The translations under genes were made by a program, and so were the position numbers. From contig JAEHOE010000054.1 in NCBI GenBank assembly GCA_016858145.1, positions 620,001 to 684,000 on the forward strand: DNA of 64,000 bases, in the 5' to 3' direction. Positions 11,968 to 24,168 of this stretch are shown piece by piece. The DNA is from Edaphochlamys debaryana (lineage: Eukaryota > Chlorophyta > Chlorophyceae > Chlamydomonadales). A model generated the notes under the pieces. It had not been told where the DNA came from. It made no database searches and saw only the letters and a program-made list of their open reading frames with translations. Each line of letters starts with the position of its first letter. Positions within the stretch are counted from its first letter, which is position 1.

Positions 11968-12801
11968 GGTCAGAATCGCAGCAGCAGCAGCTGGAGCCAA
12001 AACGCCTCAAAGTTGTTGCAAAATAGCTTAACCTAGTCACGAAGTATAGCCGAGGTCGGTGCACAAAGCTTCCTGTTGTCGGGGAGTCTTCCCGCCATGG
12101 CCGAATCCAGCTGCATGGCCTGCCGTACCACGTACGGCGCACTGCTCAGGAGTAACATGCGGGGACAAGGTAATTTCTATGCACGCAGGATAGACGAAGG
12201 CGCGGAAAGGACTGGGAGGGACCGGCCCGCTGCAGGTCCAGGGCCCCTGCTTCTTGAAGTCTGGCCATCGGCAGCCCCCCGCTGTCTGAGCTCGGCAATG
12301 TCAGGATGGCCGACCTTCCTGACGCCATGCGCATGTGCTCTCAACGTGCGAGCCCTCAAACATTTGGCGAGGCAAAGGCGGGCACTGCCTTACCGTACGC
12401 GTCCATGTGGGGCTGGAATGGCCTCACGTCAACCGCTCTGGTATATTTTTATGCTTTCATATCGGGGACGGATGGTGCGTCTGGCGGCCCTCCATGGGGG
12501 CGTTTGGGAGTGGGCGGGGGCTGGCGGGGGCTGGGGCTCAGCAGGACGGGCGGGGCGACACGGATGAGCGCGCAGTTGAAAGCAAGTTGGGTCCACCTCG
12601 TCGCTGTTACTCCTTTACTGTTCCCTGTGCATAAATTGCTTGTTGGGCCTCGGCACTCTCCCCGCGCTGCCTCGCGAAACTGCAGCAACATTTTCCTCGC
12701 CAAGGCAGGCAGGAAAGAGAGAAGTAAAAATTTTAACCGAGGGCCGGCTAATATCCAAGTGTGCGTGAGCTTGAAGGAGCAGGCTAGCACAGCGGAGGAG
12801 C
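11968..12801. promoter_or_regulatory. Divergent intergenic interval with promoters of the LPEAT-like and small membrane-protein genes
   Basis: These 834 bp lie between two divergent start codons and contain no exon I can support. An AT-richer stretch with TATATTTTTATG (about 12440-12451) and AAAAATTTTAA (about 12726-12736) stands out against the GC-rich background, the second about 65 bp upstream of the rightward ATG. Promoter function is inferred from position only. Confidence 0.4.
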
Positions 12802-13870
12802 ATGGCGTCAAAGTCCGGTCCGTCTGGCGCGCCTGGGCACGTTGTGGAGGTCGCGGCGTCCTCAACACCTAGCGAGGTGATCTCAGCCATCGTGAACTCG
12901 GCCCAGCCAACGCCACGGCAATCGAACCCGAACAAATGGCTTCTTGTCGGGGTAAGCAACACGCGCTGTGCTATGCAACTGTCTCTCGCGATAACGTCCG
13001 TCACGTCCAAGTCGGCAATACGCGTCAACTCCGCGACACAACCCCCCTACGCTCCGTGCCTTCCCTGTGCCGACCGTCCCCAGTTCTTCTTCGTGGTCAT
13101 CTTCGCCAGCATCGTGTACTTCCGAGAGGAGATCTACACGTTCACCACCGGTGGGACATAGGGGCAGGGTTTACGGATTTGCGTAGAATATAGTGGCGCG
13201 TGTGAATGGGGCTGGACTCGGGGGGCGGTGGGAAGGTGCGAGAGGGAGGGCTCTCTCTCGGGGTTCCCTTGGGTTCCCCCCTCCTCTCCGCATCAGGGCG
13301 CGAGGAAGAACGCGCCAGCCCACAACCCTGACTGGATGGGAGCCCTGCTCAAAAGGATAAACTTTTGAAGGGGCTGGACAGGGGAATCACTCCGCCCAAC
13401 CCCGCTGCCTCCCTGCCTCGCAGATATCCACAAGTACCCCATCCTCTCGGTAGTCGAGGCTCTCCAGGTGCGTCCACGAGGGGCTCATGGCTAGGAAAGG
13501 GTAGGCCGTATGCTAGGAAGTTGAGCAGGACCTCTCCGTCCTACGGCCGCGGCTTGGCGTTACACCTCAGGGTCGGTGCCACGGGTCAGGCCCATGTCGC
13601 ACGCCCCTGGCCCTACGAGTGTGCTAGGGTATCATCCCGGGTGAAGCGTGTTTCCTCACCAGCCTCTGATTTACAACTTCAACCTGGAACGCACAACAGG
13701 TTCGCAAGTACCTGGGCTCCGGGTGGACGTTCGGGACCGGGCAGGACACGGTGGGGGACATTGACGGCGCGGACGCTGCGGTGGAGACGGTGGCGCGGGC
13801 GGTGGCGCAGAACGCAACAGCGGCGGCCGCGACGGCCACGGCGGCCGTGGCCCGCGCGCTGCTGCGGTGA
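12802..13870 (+). CDS. Small single-pass membrane protein of unknown function
   Basis: Not recognised. Four exons (12802-12951, 13084-13150, 13424-13467, 13700-13870) give 143 residues with matching phases (0, 1, 0), canonical GT-AG introns (first donor GTAAGC) and an ATG 65 bp after an AT-rich stretch. The N-terminal 45 residues are polar and Ser/Pro-rich. One transmembrane helix follows, built across the first junction (WLLVG, then FFFVVIFASIVYF). A short charged segment (REEIYTF ... DIHKYPILSVVEAL) leads to a Gly-containing stretch (YLGSGWTFGTGQDT) and an Ala/Thr-rich C-terminal helix ending ARALLR. Nothing in the sequence points to an enzyme. It could be an organelle or endomembrane accessory subunit, but there is no direct evidence. 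The splice structure makes it very likely a real gene. Confidence 0.65.
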
Positions 13871-16800
13871 GGAGCGGCGGAGGTCGAGGCAGGGGCGCAC
13901 GGCAGGGGCGCCCCGCCCCGCTGAGGAGCGCAGCGTCGGGGCGGCTCCGATTCCTGGGACCCTGAGGCTATTAGCTCTGCCTACCCTGGGAGCGTGGCTG
14001 AGCTGAGCTGGGGACGCGAGGGGGTGTGGTTGAAGCGGTGATATAGCAGCGGCCGGGCCCGCCTTGCCACGGTGACAGGCGGGCGCCTTGCCCGGGCGAT
14101 TCAGGTAGTAGCGCAGAACTGAAAAGGGTGTTTTGTGACGAGCAGCGTACATTTGCACGAGGCCGTGTGATGCGGCCGGCGCTGCAGCGGGCACTACTAC
14201 ATGCAGCCACGTCGGAGGGCTGTTCGGAAGCAGTGTGGCGGTGCGGAGCCTTGAGCCTTGAGGCCCCACATGGGGGGGGGAGGGGAAATGGTGACGGGCT
14301 CGGTGGACGGCTTGGCGTGCATCTAGGGTCGATGGCGACAATTCAGGCGTATCGACGTCTGCGCTTTGCGTTGAGCAATGAAGGCGCTGCTGTTTAGAAA
14401 CGGGGAGAAAGTGTCTCAGGGCTGGGCCCCCTGCATGCTGACGGTGGGGCTCACTGGACATGGGACGGGTTGCCAGAGTGGGGGCCTCATGGGGGCGTGG
14501 GCGGCCTCATAGGGGTGATGGGGGTTTGGCCGGGAGCCTCGTGCGTGCACGATACAGGTACAGCTTTAACATGGCGCAAATCCAACCCCAACGATACAGA
14601 TACAGGTACATGCGCGATGACCCAACCCGCACGCTCCGCGAGGTCCAGAGTTGAGGTCACGCAAGCGCGAGAGAGTTACCCCGTAGGGCCGAAGTCGAAC
14701 TGCTTCCACACCAGCCTCCAGAAACTCGATCTGCACACCCTTGCGCCACCGGGGCGTGAGCCCGCCGCCACCAGCCCGTCAAAGACCTCCTGCCGAGACC
14801 ACTGTACGGTCGTAGGACCTTGTTCCTGCAGATGGCGGGGACCGGGAGGCGGGCATGGGCGCCCCCAGCCTGCTTCACACAAGCAGCAAGCACCAAGCAG
14901 TATGGGGACGGGGAGCGAGCTGAGGGGCTGGGCTTTGTGGCCCCCGGGTTCAAAATACGCTTGGGTAGTACGGAGGTACGGAGCAGGTCCCCTGAACAAG
15001 GGTCAATCGCGCGCTGGATCAACTTGCACCGCCGCTGACGAGCTGCGGTGGAGAGGGAGGAGGCAGGAGGGCGTGGGGTGAGGGGTTCGGTTGCTCGTGG
15101 CGAGGCCGGCCATGCAGATGGCTTCCTTGTTTGGGCTGAGCCTACTGTGTCCCCGCCCGCGCGCCACCTAGTGCGCGGCTTCTGCGGGGTGTCATGGAGC
15201 AATGCACAACCTTGCGCTTGACAGTCAGCCCGCGATGCCACAAGCTACGGCTTACTTGTCAGCTAAACTCTATCCTTCGCGTTGAGAGCTCGTTCCGGTC
15301 GTCCATACTATCCATTCCCTCTGCGCTTCCCCGTCCCCCGCGCTATGCACTGTGCCTGCAAGCACGTCCCATTGCCTAGCCCATCCAGCGCTCAGCCCCT
15401 TCTTCGAGCTTCGAGGAAGCTGACATCCGACCTCCTTTCTCATTTGAACAACCGGGGATGCCCACCCTCCGCCCACACAGGGGCGGCTACATGAAGGCCA
15501 ACGCGCGCACCACCTCGCGGGCCAGCAACATGTGCCTGTATCGTCGGAGTGATGGGTCTGAGTTGCAGCCCTATCAATACAATGGCCCTTTGGGTCCCAG
15601 GGCCAGTCCAGGGCTCAGGAGCTAGCTAAGGACCTTGCCCCTCGTTCCTTATGCCGATCCAGAAGGGGGTCACAGCAGGCAGGAGGACGTCAAAACTCCT
15701 GTGCGGTACTCTAAGCGCGCGGAGTGGGAGGCTAACAACGCCTAGCTAGAGTAACCGTCTGTTTGCACTCGCTGCATCGGTATCTTCCTGGAGACACACT
15801 GAAGACTGAGTCCTTATTGCAGCAGAGGCATGGGCATGCCCGACATACGAAGTCATTCGCCACGATAGAACGAGCCCACGCACACGGTTCGGTCCTCACC
15901 AGCGAGGCCGCGCTGCGCGCCCCCCACCTCGATGTGCCACAGCGCAGTACACAAAGCAACATCTGCACAACCTCACGCACGTCTCATCAACCATCCGCCT
16001 TGCAAACTCCCAGCCATCTAGGCGAAGCAGCAGCGAGCACCACCACCTGGGGCGGGGTGCCGTAGCGTGCTCGCGTCCACACAGCCTTGTTGCTCACGGT
16101 TGCATTCGCTCGCGCAGTTGCACGTCCGGAGACAGCCTGGTCCGTTCCAATTTCGCTCCGCGGCTGTGAGCCGTCCCCAGTAGGAAGCAAAGAAGCAGGC
16201 GGTGCAACGAAGCATGCTATCCTCAGGCAGCACACTTCAGGACCACATGCCTAGGCCAGCAATACCGATCCCGCCAAGGCTACCGAACAATACCCATACG
16301 ATCAAAAGAGCACGCATGCAGATCCTGAATAAACCGCCACAAGAGAACGCCACGCACGTACCTCGAACGTGCAGGGCGCCTTATACCGGTAGCACTCTCC
16401 CAACAGACGCGTCTCCGCACACCCTCAGCGCCTGCGGTTCCTAGCCCTGGTCGCGTGCGGTCCCACCTTGTCTCAGCCCGCGCGTTGCACCTCCTTGCCC
16501 TTCTTCCATTCCCGTGTTTTGAGGGCCCACTCAGGAGCCGCTGACGTAATGTCTGAATCCGTCCCGGTACGTATCCACACGCATCCGAAGACCTAACGTA
16601 ACCAATAGCCGCCACATAGGCACGTCGCGCCAGCAGTCCTCGCCCCGCACACACCAACAGAATCGCTAGGGTCTTACTGCCCCGCTCCGCTCACTCTCGT
16701 CCACTCGACCAGCGATGCCAGGGCTGACAACCGCCTGCCCGTCACCGGGCCCATCCCGCGTATTTAAGATCCCATGCGGCCCAAGATCTCGATCTTGCCA

Positions 16801-16889
16801 CCGACCTAGCCATGTGTTTTATCCCTCACCTAGCAGCTTAAGATCGATTGGGCTAGCAAGGGACTGGCGGCCTCGCCCATGCCGCCTCG
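13871..16889. other. Three-kilobase interval without a supported gene
   Basis: Convergent 3' sides of the small membrane-protein gene and the SnRK2-like kinase meet here. Only short open frames without convincing splice partners are seen. A leftward segment near 14680-14830 has a protein-like composition (VFDGLVAAG, RSSFWRLVWKQF) but no start, acceptor or family match I can defend; it may be a degraded mobile-element or gene fragment. Confidence 0.4.
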
Positions 16890-19800
16890 CTACTGCTGCA
16901 TCATCATGGGCCCACCCTGGGCCTGGGCCTGAGCCTGGGCCTGAGCCTGGGCCTGCTGCTGGGCCCACTGTGCTTGCTGCTGCTGCTGCTGCCACTGTAA
17001 CGCCTGCATCTGCATGGGCCCGCCCTGCATCTGCATCTGCATGCCGCCGCCCATGCCGCCTTGCATCGGGTAACCCATCTGGCCCATTCCGCCTCCACCC
17101 GGGGCCATGCCACCGCCGCCCTGGCCGAGGGCGCTCGTGGGCGGCTTGAAGCGCACGGCCTGCTGCTGGGCCTGCATGGGCCCGGCCTGGGCTTGCATGG
17201 GGCCCGGCCCGGGCCCGGGCGCCTGCATGCCGCCCATCATCATCCCCGGCCCAGCCCCGGGCCCCATCATCGCGCCGCCGTTGGCTGCCGTACCGGGGCC
17301 AGGCGGCGGTTGAAACCGCGGAACCATGGAATTGGCCATGGGCGGGCCCGGAGCCATCGGATCTGGGAATCCGCCGTACGCCGGATTTGCGGCGTACATC
17401 TGGGCTCCGTTGCCGGCCATCATCTGTTGCTGTGCCTGGAGCGGCGGCAGCTGCTGCGCCCGCATCTGCCCCTGTTGCTGCTGCACCTGCTGCTGGGGCC
17501 CCTGCTGGGGCCCCGCCTGGGCCTGCGGCTGCGCGCCGGGGCCCTGCATTTGCATGGGCTGCGGGCCCTGCGGTTGGGCCCCTCCCGCCGCCTGGCCACC
17601 GTACATCATGCCGTTGGCGCCGGGGCCCTCGGGACCCGGCCCGCCGCCAAACATGACCGCCTGCGGGCCCGGGCCGTACGGCATGCCGCCGGGCCCTCCT
17701 GGGCCCGTCATCATGGGCGCCGGGCCCTGCTGGTACGACGCCGACACCGGTTGCATCCCTCCGTACGCGGCCATCGCTGTACTGCTGCCCGACATTGAGG
17801 TCGGGCCGCCCATGCCGTACGACTGCGGGCCGTAGTTACCGGACGCCGGGTACATGCCCGCCACGCCAACCGTGCCGTACCTGAGGACCCGAGCATCGAA
17901 GTGAGATGAGACGGGGCGGAGTTGATGGCAAAGTGTGTGTGCTAATGGGCTCAGAATGATGCCGACCGCAGCCACCAAACGCGGCATGACCGTCCGTGGA
18001 CCCCTGCCGCCCCACACCCGTACGCACCCGCTGTTGGGGCCGGGCCCTGCAGGTCCGTAGCCCGACTGCGGCCCATAGCCCGACTGGGGGCCGTAGCCGC
18101 TGGCGGGGCCGCCGTACCCCGACTGCGGGCCGTACCCGCTCGCCGGGCCGTACCCCGAGGCCGGGCCGTAGCCGCCGCCCTGGCTGGACGGGCCGTACAC
18201 GCCGGCAGAGGTGGGCGGCGAGGCGGCGTCCCACTGCACGTCTGCAGACGGGGAGCCAAGGGGGAAGGGTGGCAGGAGCCGCGGGCCGCGTGTGAGGAGG
18301 ACTGCGGGCCGTGCTCGTGGAACCCTGCGGGAGCTCCCAAGGAAGCAGGCGGCAGCCGCCCCGCCCCCTCCCTCCAGGGGCCTGCGGGCTCAACACGCAA
18401 GCCCAGGGCCCCGGCTCGCCTAGGAACCGTCGGCCGCGTGTAAATGTGATCCCCAGCGGGAGCTCCCCAAGAACCAGGCGGCAGGCACCCGCTCTGCAGC
18501 TAGCGAAGGCGTGTTGCCCCACACCCTCCCTGTGAGTCCGTATGACACCCTCCCCCCGGCCCCTGCAGCCGCTCTCCTCACTTGCGAGCTTGGGCCGGCC
18601 GCTGTTTCCGCGCAGGCTGTTGCGGCGGCTCTCGGCCTTGAGGATGGCCTTGACGCTGTTGCGGTTGAAGGAGGGGTAGTGGTCCTGTAGGGCGGGAGGG
18701 AGAAGGGGGTCGGGGAGGGCGGCGTGTGATGTTTGGTGTGGGCGGCGTTAGGGGGTAGGCAGCGGGCGGTGGTGAGCGATGGGAGGAGGCTCAGGTTCCC
18801 GACCCCGCGTCCTGGGCTACCCCTCCGCATCCTACAGGTACGAGACACGTGCCAGCCTCTCGATCTGGCTGCTGCATGGACTCGACCTGCCTCCCTGCCC
18901 TGGACTTCCCCCTCCCGCCAACACCCTACCACCGCCCACGTGACCGCCCGGCACGTGCTGGCACGCACCTGCACGGAGCGCAGGTTGATCCGCATGTAGA
19001 GCTGGAAGGTGAACTCGGGCGTGAGCGGCGCCGTGGCCTGGAGGGGGGGTGGGGTGCGGAGGAGGGGGTAAGCGGGCAAGCGATGGCGGGGTGAAGACCG
19101 GCGTGGAGCAGCGTGCATCAAGGGCGTCAAGGTGGGGGGATGGAGACGGCACTGTGTGGAGGGCTGCTCGTGCAAGCCAGGGACACGCCGGGCCCTGTAA
19201 GCGCCATGTGGTTCACCGATAGCGCCAGGGCGCGGCCTGTGCCCCTGCGCAGCGAGCGCCTGCCCCGCTTGCCTCGTCCGCCCCGACCATCCTGCCCGTC
19301 CCCACCCAGCCACTCTGCCCCGCCATACACAACCGCCCTCCCCCCTGCCCCCCTCCCGCTCGCCTGCTTCTTGAACTCCTCGCTGCATGCCATGCGGATG
19401 AGGTTGGCGATGGCGGCGTCCCGCTCCTTGCTCTTGTTGCCGCCGGCCAGCATGCGCCGCTCCAGCTCGGCCTGGGGTGGGGGGAGCGGGGGGAGCGGGG
19501 CGTGTTCAGGGCTGCTCGTGTGAAGGCCGTGAACGGGGCGTGTGTGTTTTGGTGCGTGGTGGACGTCAGGCGCGGGTTGATCTGGGGGGGAGAGTTGCCC
19601 GTAACATCGCCGGTTGTCGGGTCCAGTCGATGTCAGGACGGAGAAGCGGATCCCAACCTCGCTCAATTGAACCGGAGCCCCAGACCCCAACCCACGCCCA
19701 ACCTCGCTGCTGGCCGGAGCCGCCTCAATTCTTGAGCGGCTCCCCCTCGTCCCCTCCCCTCCCCCACCTGCTCCCGGAACAGTGCGTCCAGGGGCTGCTG

Positions 19801-20415
19801 GTAGAAGGGCGGCAGCTGGCGCGTGAACCAGGGGTGCTGCATGAGGTCGCGGACCGTGATGCTGGGGGGGGGTGGGTGGGGGGAAAGGGTTTGGGTTGGG
19901 GAAAGGGGGAGGGAGCGGGGAGCGGGGTACAAGCTCCCCGGAGGATTGAGAGCGCACTCGCTTCTCTCTCTCCCCTTGCCTCCATGCCTGCCCCCATGTC
20001 GGCCCCCCTCACCCCGCAATCCCTCACCGCGCCGCCTCGTCCTTCTCCAAACAGCAGTCCAGGATGCACCCCGCCTCCCCTCTTCCCCTTGCCTCCGTGT
20101 CTGCCCCCCTATCCCCCTCCCCCCCTCACCGCGCCGCCTCGTCCTTCTCGAAGCAGCGGTCCAGGATGTCAACGGCCTCGGGGCTCAGCAGCGGCACGTG
20201 GTCGCGCAGGGCGGGGTTGTCGCGCCACCTGTCGGGGGAGGGAGGGGCGGAGGGAGGTTGAGGGGGAAAGGACAGAGCTGCAAACCGAAGCAGGTGTGCG
20301 GTCCGTGGTCGCCGACTCGCACTCTGCGCCGTCCTCCACTCGGTGAGCGGGTCGAACACGCCTGTGCCTGGCGCCGCGCACTCGAAGCCCCGCACCCCCA
20401 ATCGCCAATCCTGCA

Positions 20416-20454
<39 letters not shown>

Positions 20455-23400
20455 CCCCGCCCCGCTGCTGCTCACCGCACGTGCGTGTGCTGCTGGATGT
20501 AGACTGTGCGCATCGGGTCGTTGCCTGAGGTGGGGGGGAGGGGGGCGATTGTGCTTGAACATGGCGAAGGTATGGCCCCCTCCACAAGCCCAGGGCAGTT
20601 GCCAAGTAACGCTCGCAAACAGCTCCTTCACTTGAAGCCCTCAGTCACATGCAGGCCCCGATGGCCCCTCCCCGACCTGTCCTTCCCCGCCACCCACACA
20701 GCACCAGCCCCCACCCACCCGCGTTGACTGCGTCGTCGAACGGGAACTTGCCCAGCAGCATAACCGCCAGGAGCACGCCCATGGACCACACGTCGGCCTG
20801 AGAGGGGGGAACGGGGGGTGAAGGGGGGACAGGGGGTAAACGTGTGTGTTTGAGTGCGTGTCCTGGTCGGCATATGCCATACGTCGGCCTAAGCGGGAAA
20901 GGACCAGAGCCGGGCGGGAGCCGGGTCGCCTGGCTGGTGAGGCGCAAGGGCAGCTGCAGTCCCTCGGCTGCCCCTCTCCCTCCACCACTCCCGGCCCACC
21001 CCCAACGCCCACGCACCTTGGTTCCGTCGTACTGTGTCTCCGTGCGGTGCACCTTGGCGGCCGTGAGCTGGGGGGGCATGTAGTCGGGCGTGCCTGGCGG
21101 GGTGGCGGAAGGACGGGGGTGCGTAAGGAAGAGGAGGGATCGGCATGATTGGGGAGGTAGGGCAGGCTGTGCAGCACCGGCGGCACCCTGGAGTCCCGGT
21201 GGCCGCCTGCGGCGCCCCAGCGCCCCCAACTGCGGTGGCCGGCTGCAGTTCCGCCCTCCTCCATCCGCCCTCGAGCCCCTAGCCCCTAGCGTCCCGAGCC
21301 CGCCCCCACCGATGATGGTGTTGAAGTGAGCGTCGTCACCGCCCCAGCCGCGCGCGAAGCCTGCGGCAGAAAACAGCGCACGCGGCGACGTCATCCCTCG
21401 CGTGCAGCAGCTTTCGACCTGTATTGCTAAGCAGGGTGGCAGGTCGCAGCAAAGCAGCGGGTTGCGCTGCAGCCACGCACCGAAGTCACAGATCTTGACG
21501 AAGGGCGGATTGTGCGCCGACAGGAGCGTGTTGTCGAGCTGTTGGCGGGGCCGAAGGGGGGTCGAGGACGTGAGGGGGGGTTGGCGGGTTCAGTCCATGG
21601 TCCCCCACACCCGCTTCCCCCGGCACATGCACGCCCGCCCCGCAACCCCCTTTTTCTCAGGCCTGCCGCCCCTCCTGAACCCTTCATGTCCGCCTCCACT
21701 TCCCTTCCATCCCCCCTCCCCACGCGCTCCGCCCCCATCCCTTCTCCCCCCTCCCTTCCCTCCCCCCCCAGCCCCTTCCCTCCCCCCTCCCTCCCCCTCC
21801 TCTCCCCCCCAGACCTTGAGGTCCCGGTGCACCACCCGGTGCCGGTGGCAGTAGTCGACCGCGTGCACGATCTGCTTGAAGAAGAAGGCGGCCTCGTCCT
21901 CCTGCATCAGCAGGCCCACGCCCCTGACAGGGGGGGGAGGGGGGGGGAGAGGGGCGGCTGAGACGAGGCAGGGAATTGGTAGGGGAGCTGTGTGGGAGGC
22001 CTGGAGTCGCCTCTGATGGCATGCAACGAGACTCTGGTGGCACTTTGCTCGCCGCCCCCCCAAAACACACCTCGTACAGCCCCCTCCACAGCCCGCTTAA
22101 CCCCCCTAACCTCCCGCCAGCCCACCCCCCAGCCCCCCACCCCCCGCTCACCCCGTCTCCTTCCACTTGCGCGTCACGTACTGCGTCAGGGAGCCCCCGG
22201 GCGCGTACTCCATGACGAGGCCCAGGTAGTGCGAGGTGAGCACCACCTCCTGCGGGGGAGAGCGCGGGGGTGCGGAGGCGGGGATGCGCGGAGGGGAGGG
22301 GGCGTGTGGGTTTCGGCACGGCTTGTACGGCACGGTACGGCACGGTGCTGCCTGAGCAGGGCTGGCATTGGCCACATGAAAGCGAGGGAAGTGGGAGCAG
22401 GGCCAGCCGTTGGCAGCGGACATGGTGGCGAGCTGCGGGGGGTGCGCATGCGCCCTTTGTCGAGAGCGTACCCGTCGTTCCTCGGCCCAGTCTTTTCCAC
22501 CCACTGCAACCACTGCAACCTCATTCGCCCCTTCCCCAGCTGAGGCCCCCGCTCGCTGCGACCCGGACCCCGGGCAGACCCCCGCCCGCGCCTGCGGCGT
22601 GATGATGTTGATGTGCCCCTCCCCCAGCTCCGACTGGATCCGGATCTCACGGAAGATGGCCTGCGGGCGGCGACAGGCAAGACGGTCGCTCAGCTGCACC
22701 AGCAACGCTCAGTGCCCTGGTCCTCATGCGCTCCTGCGCGCGTCATGCCGCGCCCGATTACCGGTACCGTTCCCAAGGTTCCCACCGTGTGCCGAGGCCG
22801 CGGGCCAGCTGCAGCCCCCGACCCACATCGAACGCGCCTGCCCTCGCCCACCATCCCGTGCAGCGGTGCCATCAGGCTGCGGCCCGGCCCTGCCTCCCTG
22901 CGCCCTGCCCTCCCCTCGCCGCCCTGCCCTGCCCTCCCTGCGCCCTGCCCTTGCCGCCCTGTTCTCTGCCCCGGCCCTGGCCAGCCCGCTCGCCCCACAC
23001 GCTGTGATCCCACCCAGAAAGCAAGATCAACATCTGGCCCTGTCCTCCCCAGCCCATCTCGCACGCCCTCCGTCCAGTCACCGTACGCCGTACGCCGTAC
23101 CTGCACCATCTTGGTGTGCAGCGGCAGTTTGACCATCTTCACGGCCCACAGCGCCCCGGTCGACAGGTCCTGAGTCAGCCAGGTCTTGCCCTCACATCCT
23201 GAAGGGTGTGCGGGAGGCAGGGAAGACGGAAAAACGGTGGGTCTGGCGTGGATGGGTCTGGCCCCCTGTGCGGGGGTGCAAGGCGCTGAGGCGTAGCGCC
23301 CGGCTTGCACGGCAACTGCGGCGCGCATCAGTGCAATGCCAGAGAGCGCCGTCCGCCCATGCGCAGTCCGGCATGCTACGGGCCAACGATAGGTCGCCTC

Positions 23401-24168
23401 AGGAACAAATCGCCTCCGCGGGATACCCATCCGTGCATCCTCTCTGCCCCCTAGCCACCTGCACCGCGCACGAGCACAACTCCGCGCCAGAACGAGCGCC
23501 GGACGTCAAGACTCGCCGCATCAACGGCGCTCCTGATCGTGCACCAAGGCCTCACAGGTGCACCCAGGAGCGTTGCTGTGTTGCGGACGTCACCCAGCCA
23601 GCGTCAGACTCCCCACAGCCCACACACGCCATACTGGGCCACACGGGTGACACGGCTGAGCCCCTGGGGGGCTGACAAACCTTGCGTGACTCTAAGGTTC
23701 AACGCCGCAGTAGATTCGCCATCTGTACGCGAAAATCGCTCTCGCCTTGACGCCCAGGGGCAGAGACGTGGGAGCTCGAGGGCGTGAGGACCACCGCCGC
23801 GACGGTGCCCTTAGAAACACGGCCACGCCCCCGCCCCGCCCCTCCGAACCCCATATTGGCACGTTCTGCCACACTTGGTATGTCCCAGAGGCCTCACCTG
23901 AGCCCAGAACGGTCTTCACTTGGTAGATTGAGGCCAAGCCTTCAATAACCGAGCGGTTCGATGTCCGGAAGGACCGTTTCGCGAGGCTCTGGTGCTGGGA
24001 GTGCGCCGAGGGCTCCTGCTGTTGCTGGTATGGCGCCGCTGCGGCCGCTGCATTTCCTCCCCCCGCGCCTGGCACAACCGCCCCGGGCACTGCCCCCGGG
24101 TGGCCGTGGGCAGAGGGGGGCGCCGTGTAGGCGAGGCCGTCGGGAGGCTTCGACACGCACTGCCCCAT
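16890..24168 (-). CDS. SnRK2-like Ser/Thr protein kinase with N-terminal acylation motif and Gly/Pro/Gln/Met-rich tail
   Basis: Seventeen exons: 23898-24168, 23101-23198, 22592-22660, 22152-22249, 21815-21923, 21481-21538, 21310-21360, 21017-21093, 20719-20797, 20476-20524, 20130-20228, 19768-19861, 19364-19471, 18969-19037, 18582-18684, 18028-18241, 16890-17880; 878 residues. Kinase motifs in order: GSGCEG (Gly loop), WAVKMVK, MEYAPGGSL, VVHRDLKLDN, KICDFGFAR, TPDYMPPQL, ADVWSMGVLL, PFDDAVN, HPWFTRQLPPF. The last block and the overall pattern match plant SnRK2. The start at 24168 yields MGQCVSKP, with Gly2/Ser6 and Cys4 as in N-myristoylated, palmitoylated proteins, so plasma-membrane attachment is likely. 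The APE motif is altered to PPQ. Residues about 478-878 are low complexity: GYGP repeats, then Met/Gln/Gly/Pro runs ending MMQQ. Introns after exons 3 and 13 use GC donors; the SnRK2 spacing (NI-4-EV) supports the first. Confidence 0.88.
19161..19190 (+). repeat. Short interspersed motif, copy 4
   Basis: GGGCTGCTCGTGCAAGCCAG, preceded by GTGTGGA, lies in an intron of the SnRK2-like kinase, antisense to that gene. Confidence 0.5.
19504..19532 (+). repeat. Short interspersed motif, copy 5
   Basis: GGGCTGCTCGTGTGAAGGCC, preceded by GTGTTCA, lies in the next intron upstream in the SnRK2-like kinase gene, antisense to it. Confidence 0.5.
20417..20452 (+). repeat. (AC)18 microsatellite
   Basis: A perfect 36-base AC dinucleotide run lies inside the intron between exons 10 and 11 of the SnRK2-like kinase gene, between positions of the coding exons at 20476 and 20228. 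Confidence 0.95.

Noticed and set aside
14676..14999. Minus-strand protein-like segment (FDGLVAAG ... FWRLVWKQF)
   Set aside because: Needs a frameshift to look coherent and has no start, splice sites or recognisable family; may be a dead fragment.
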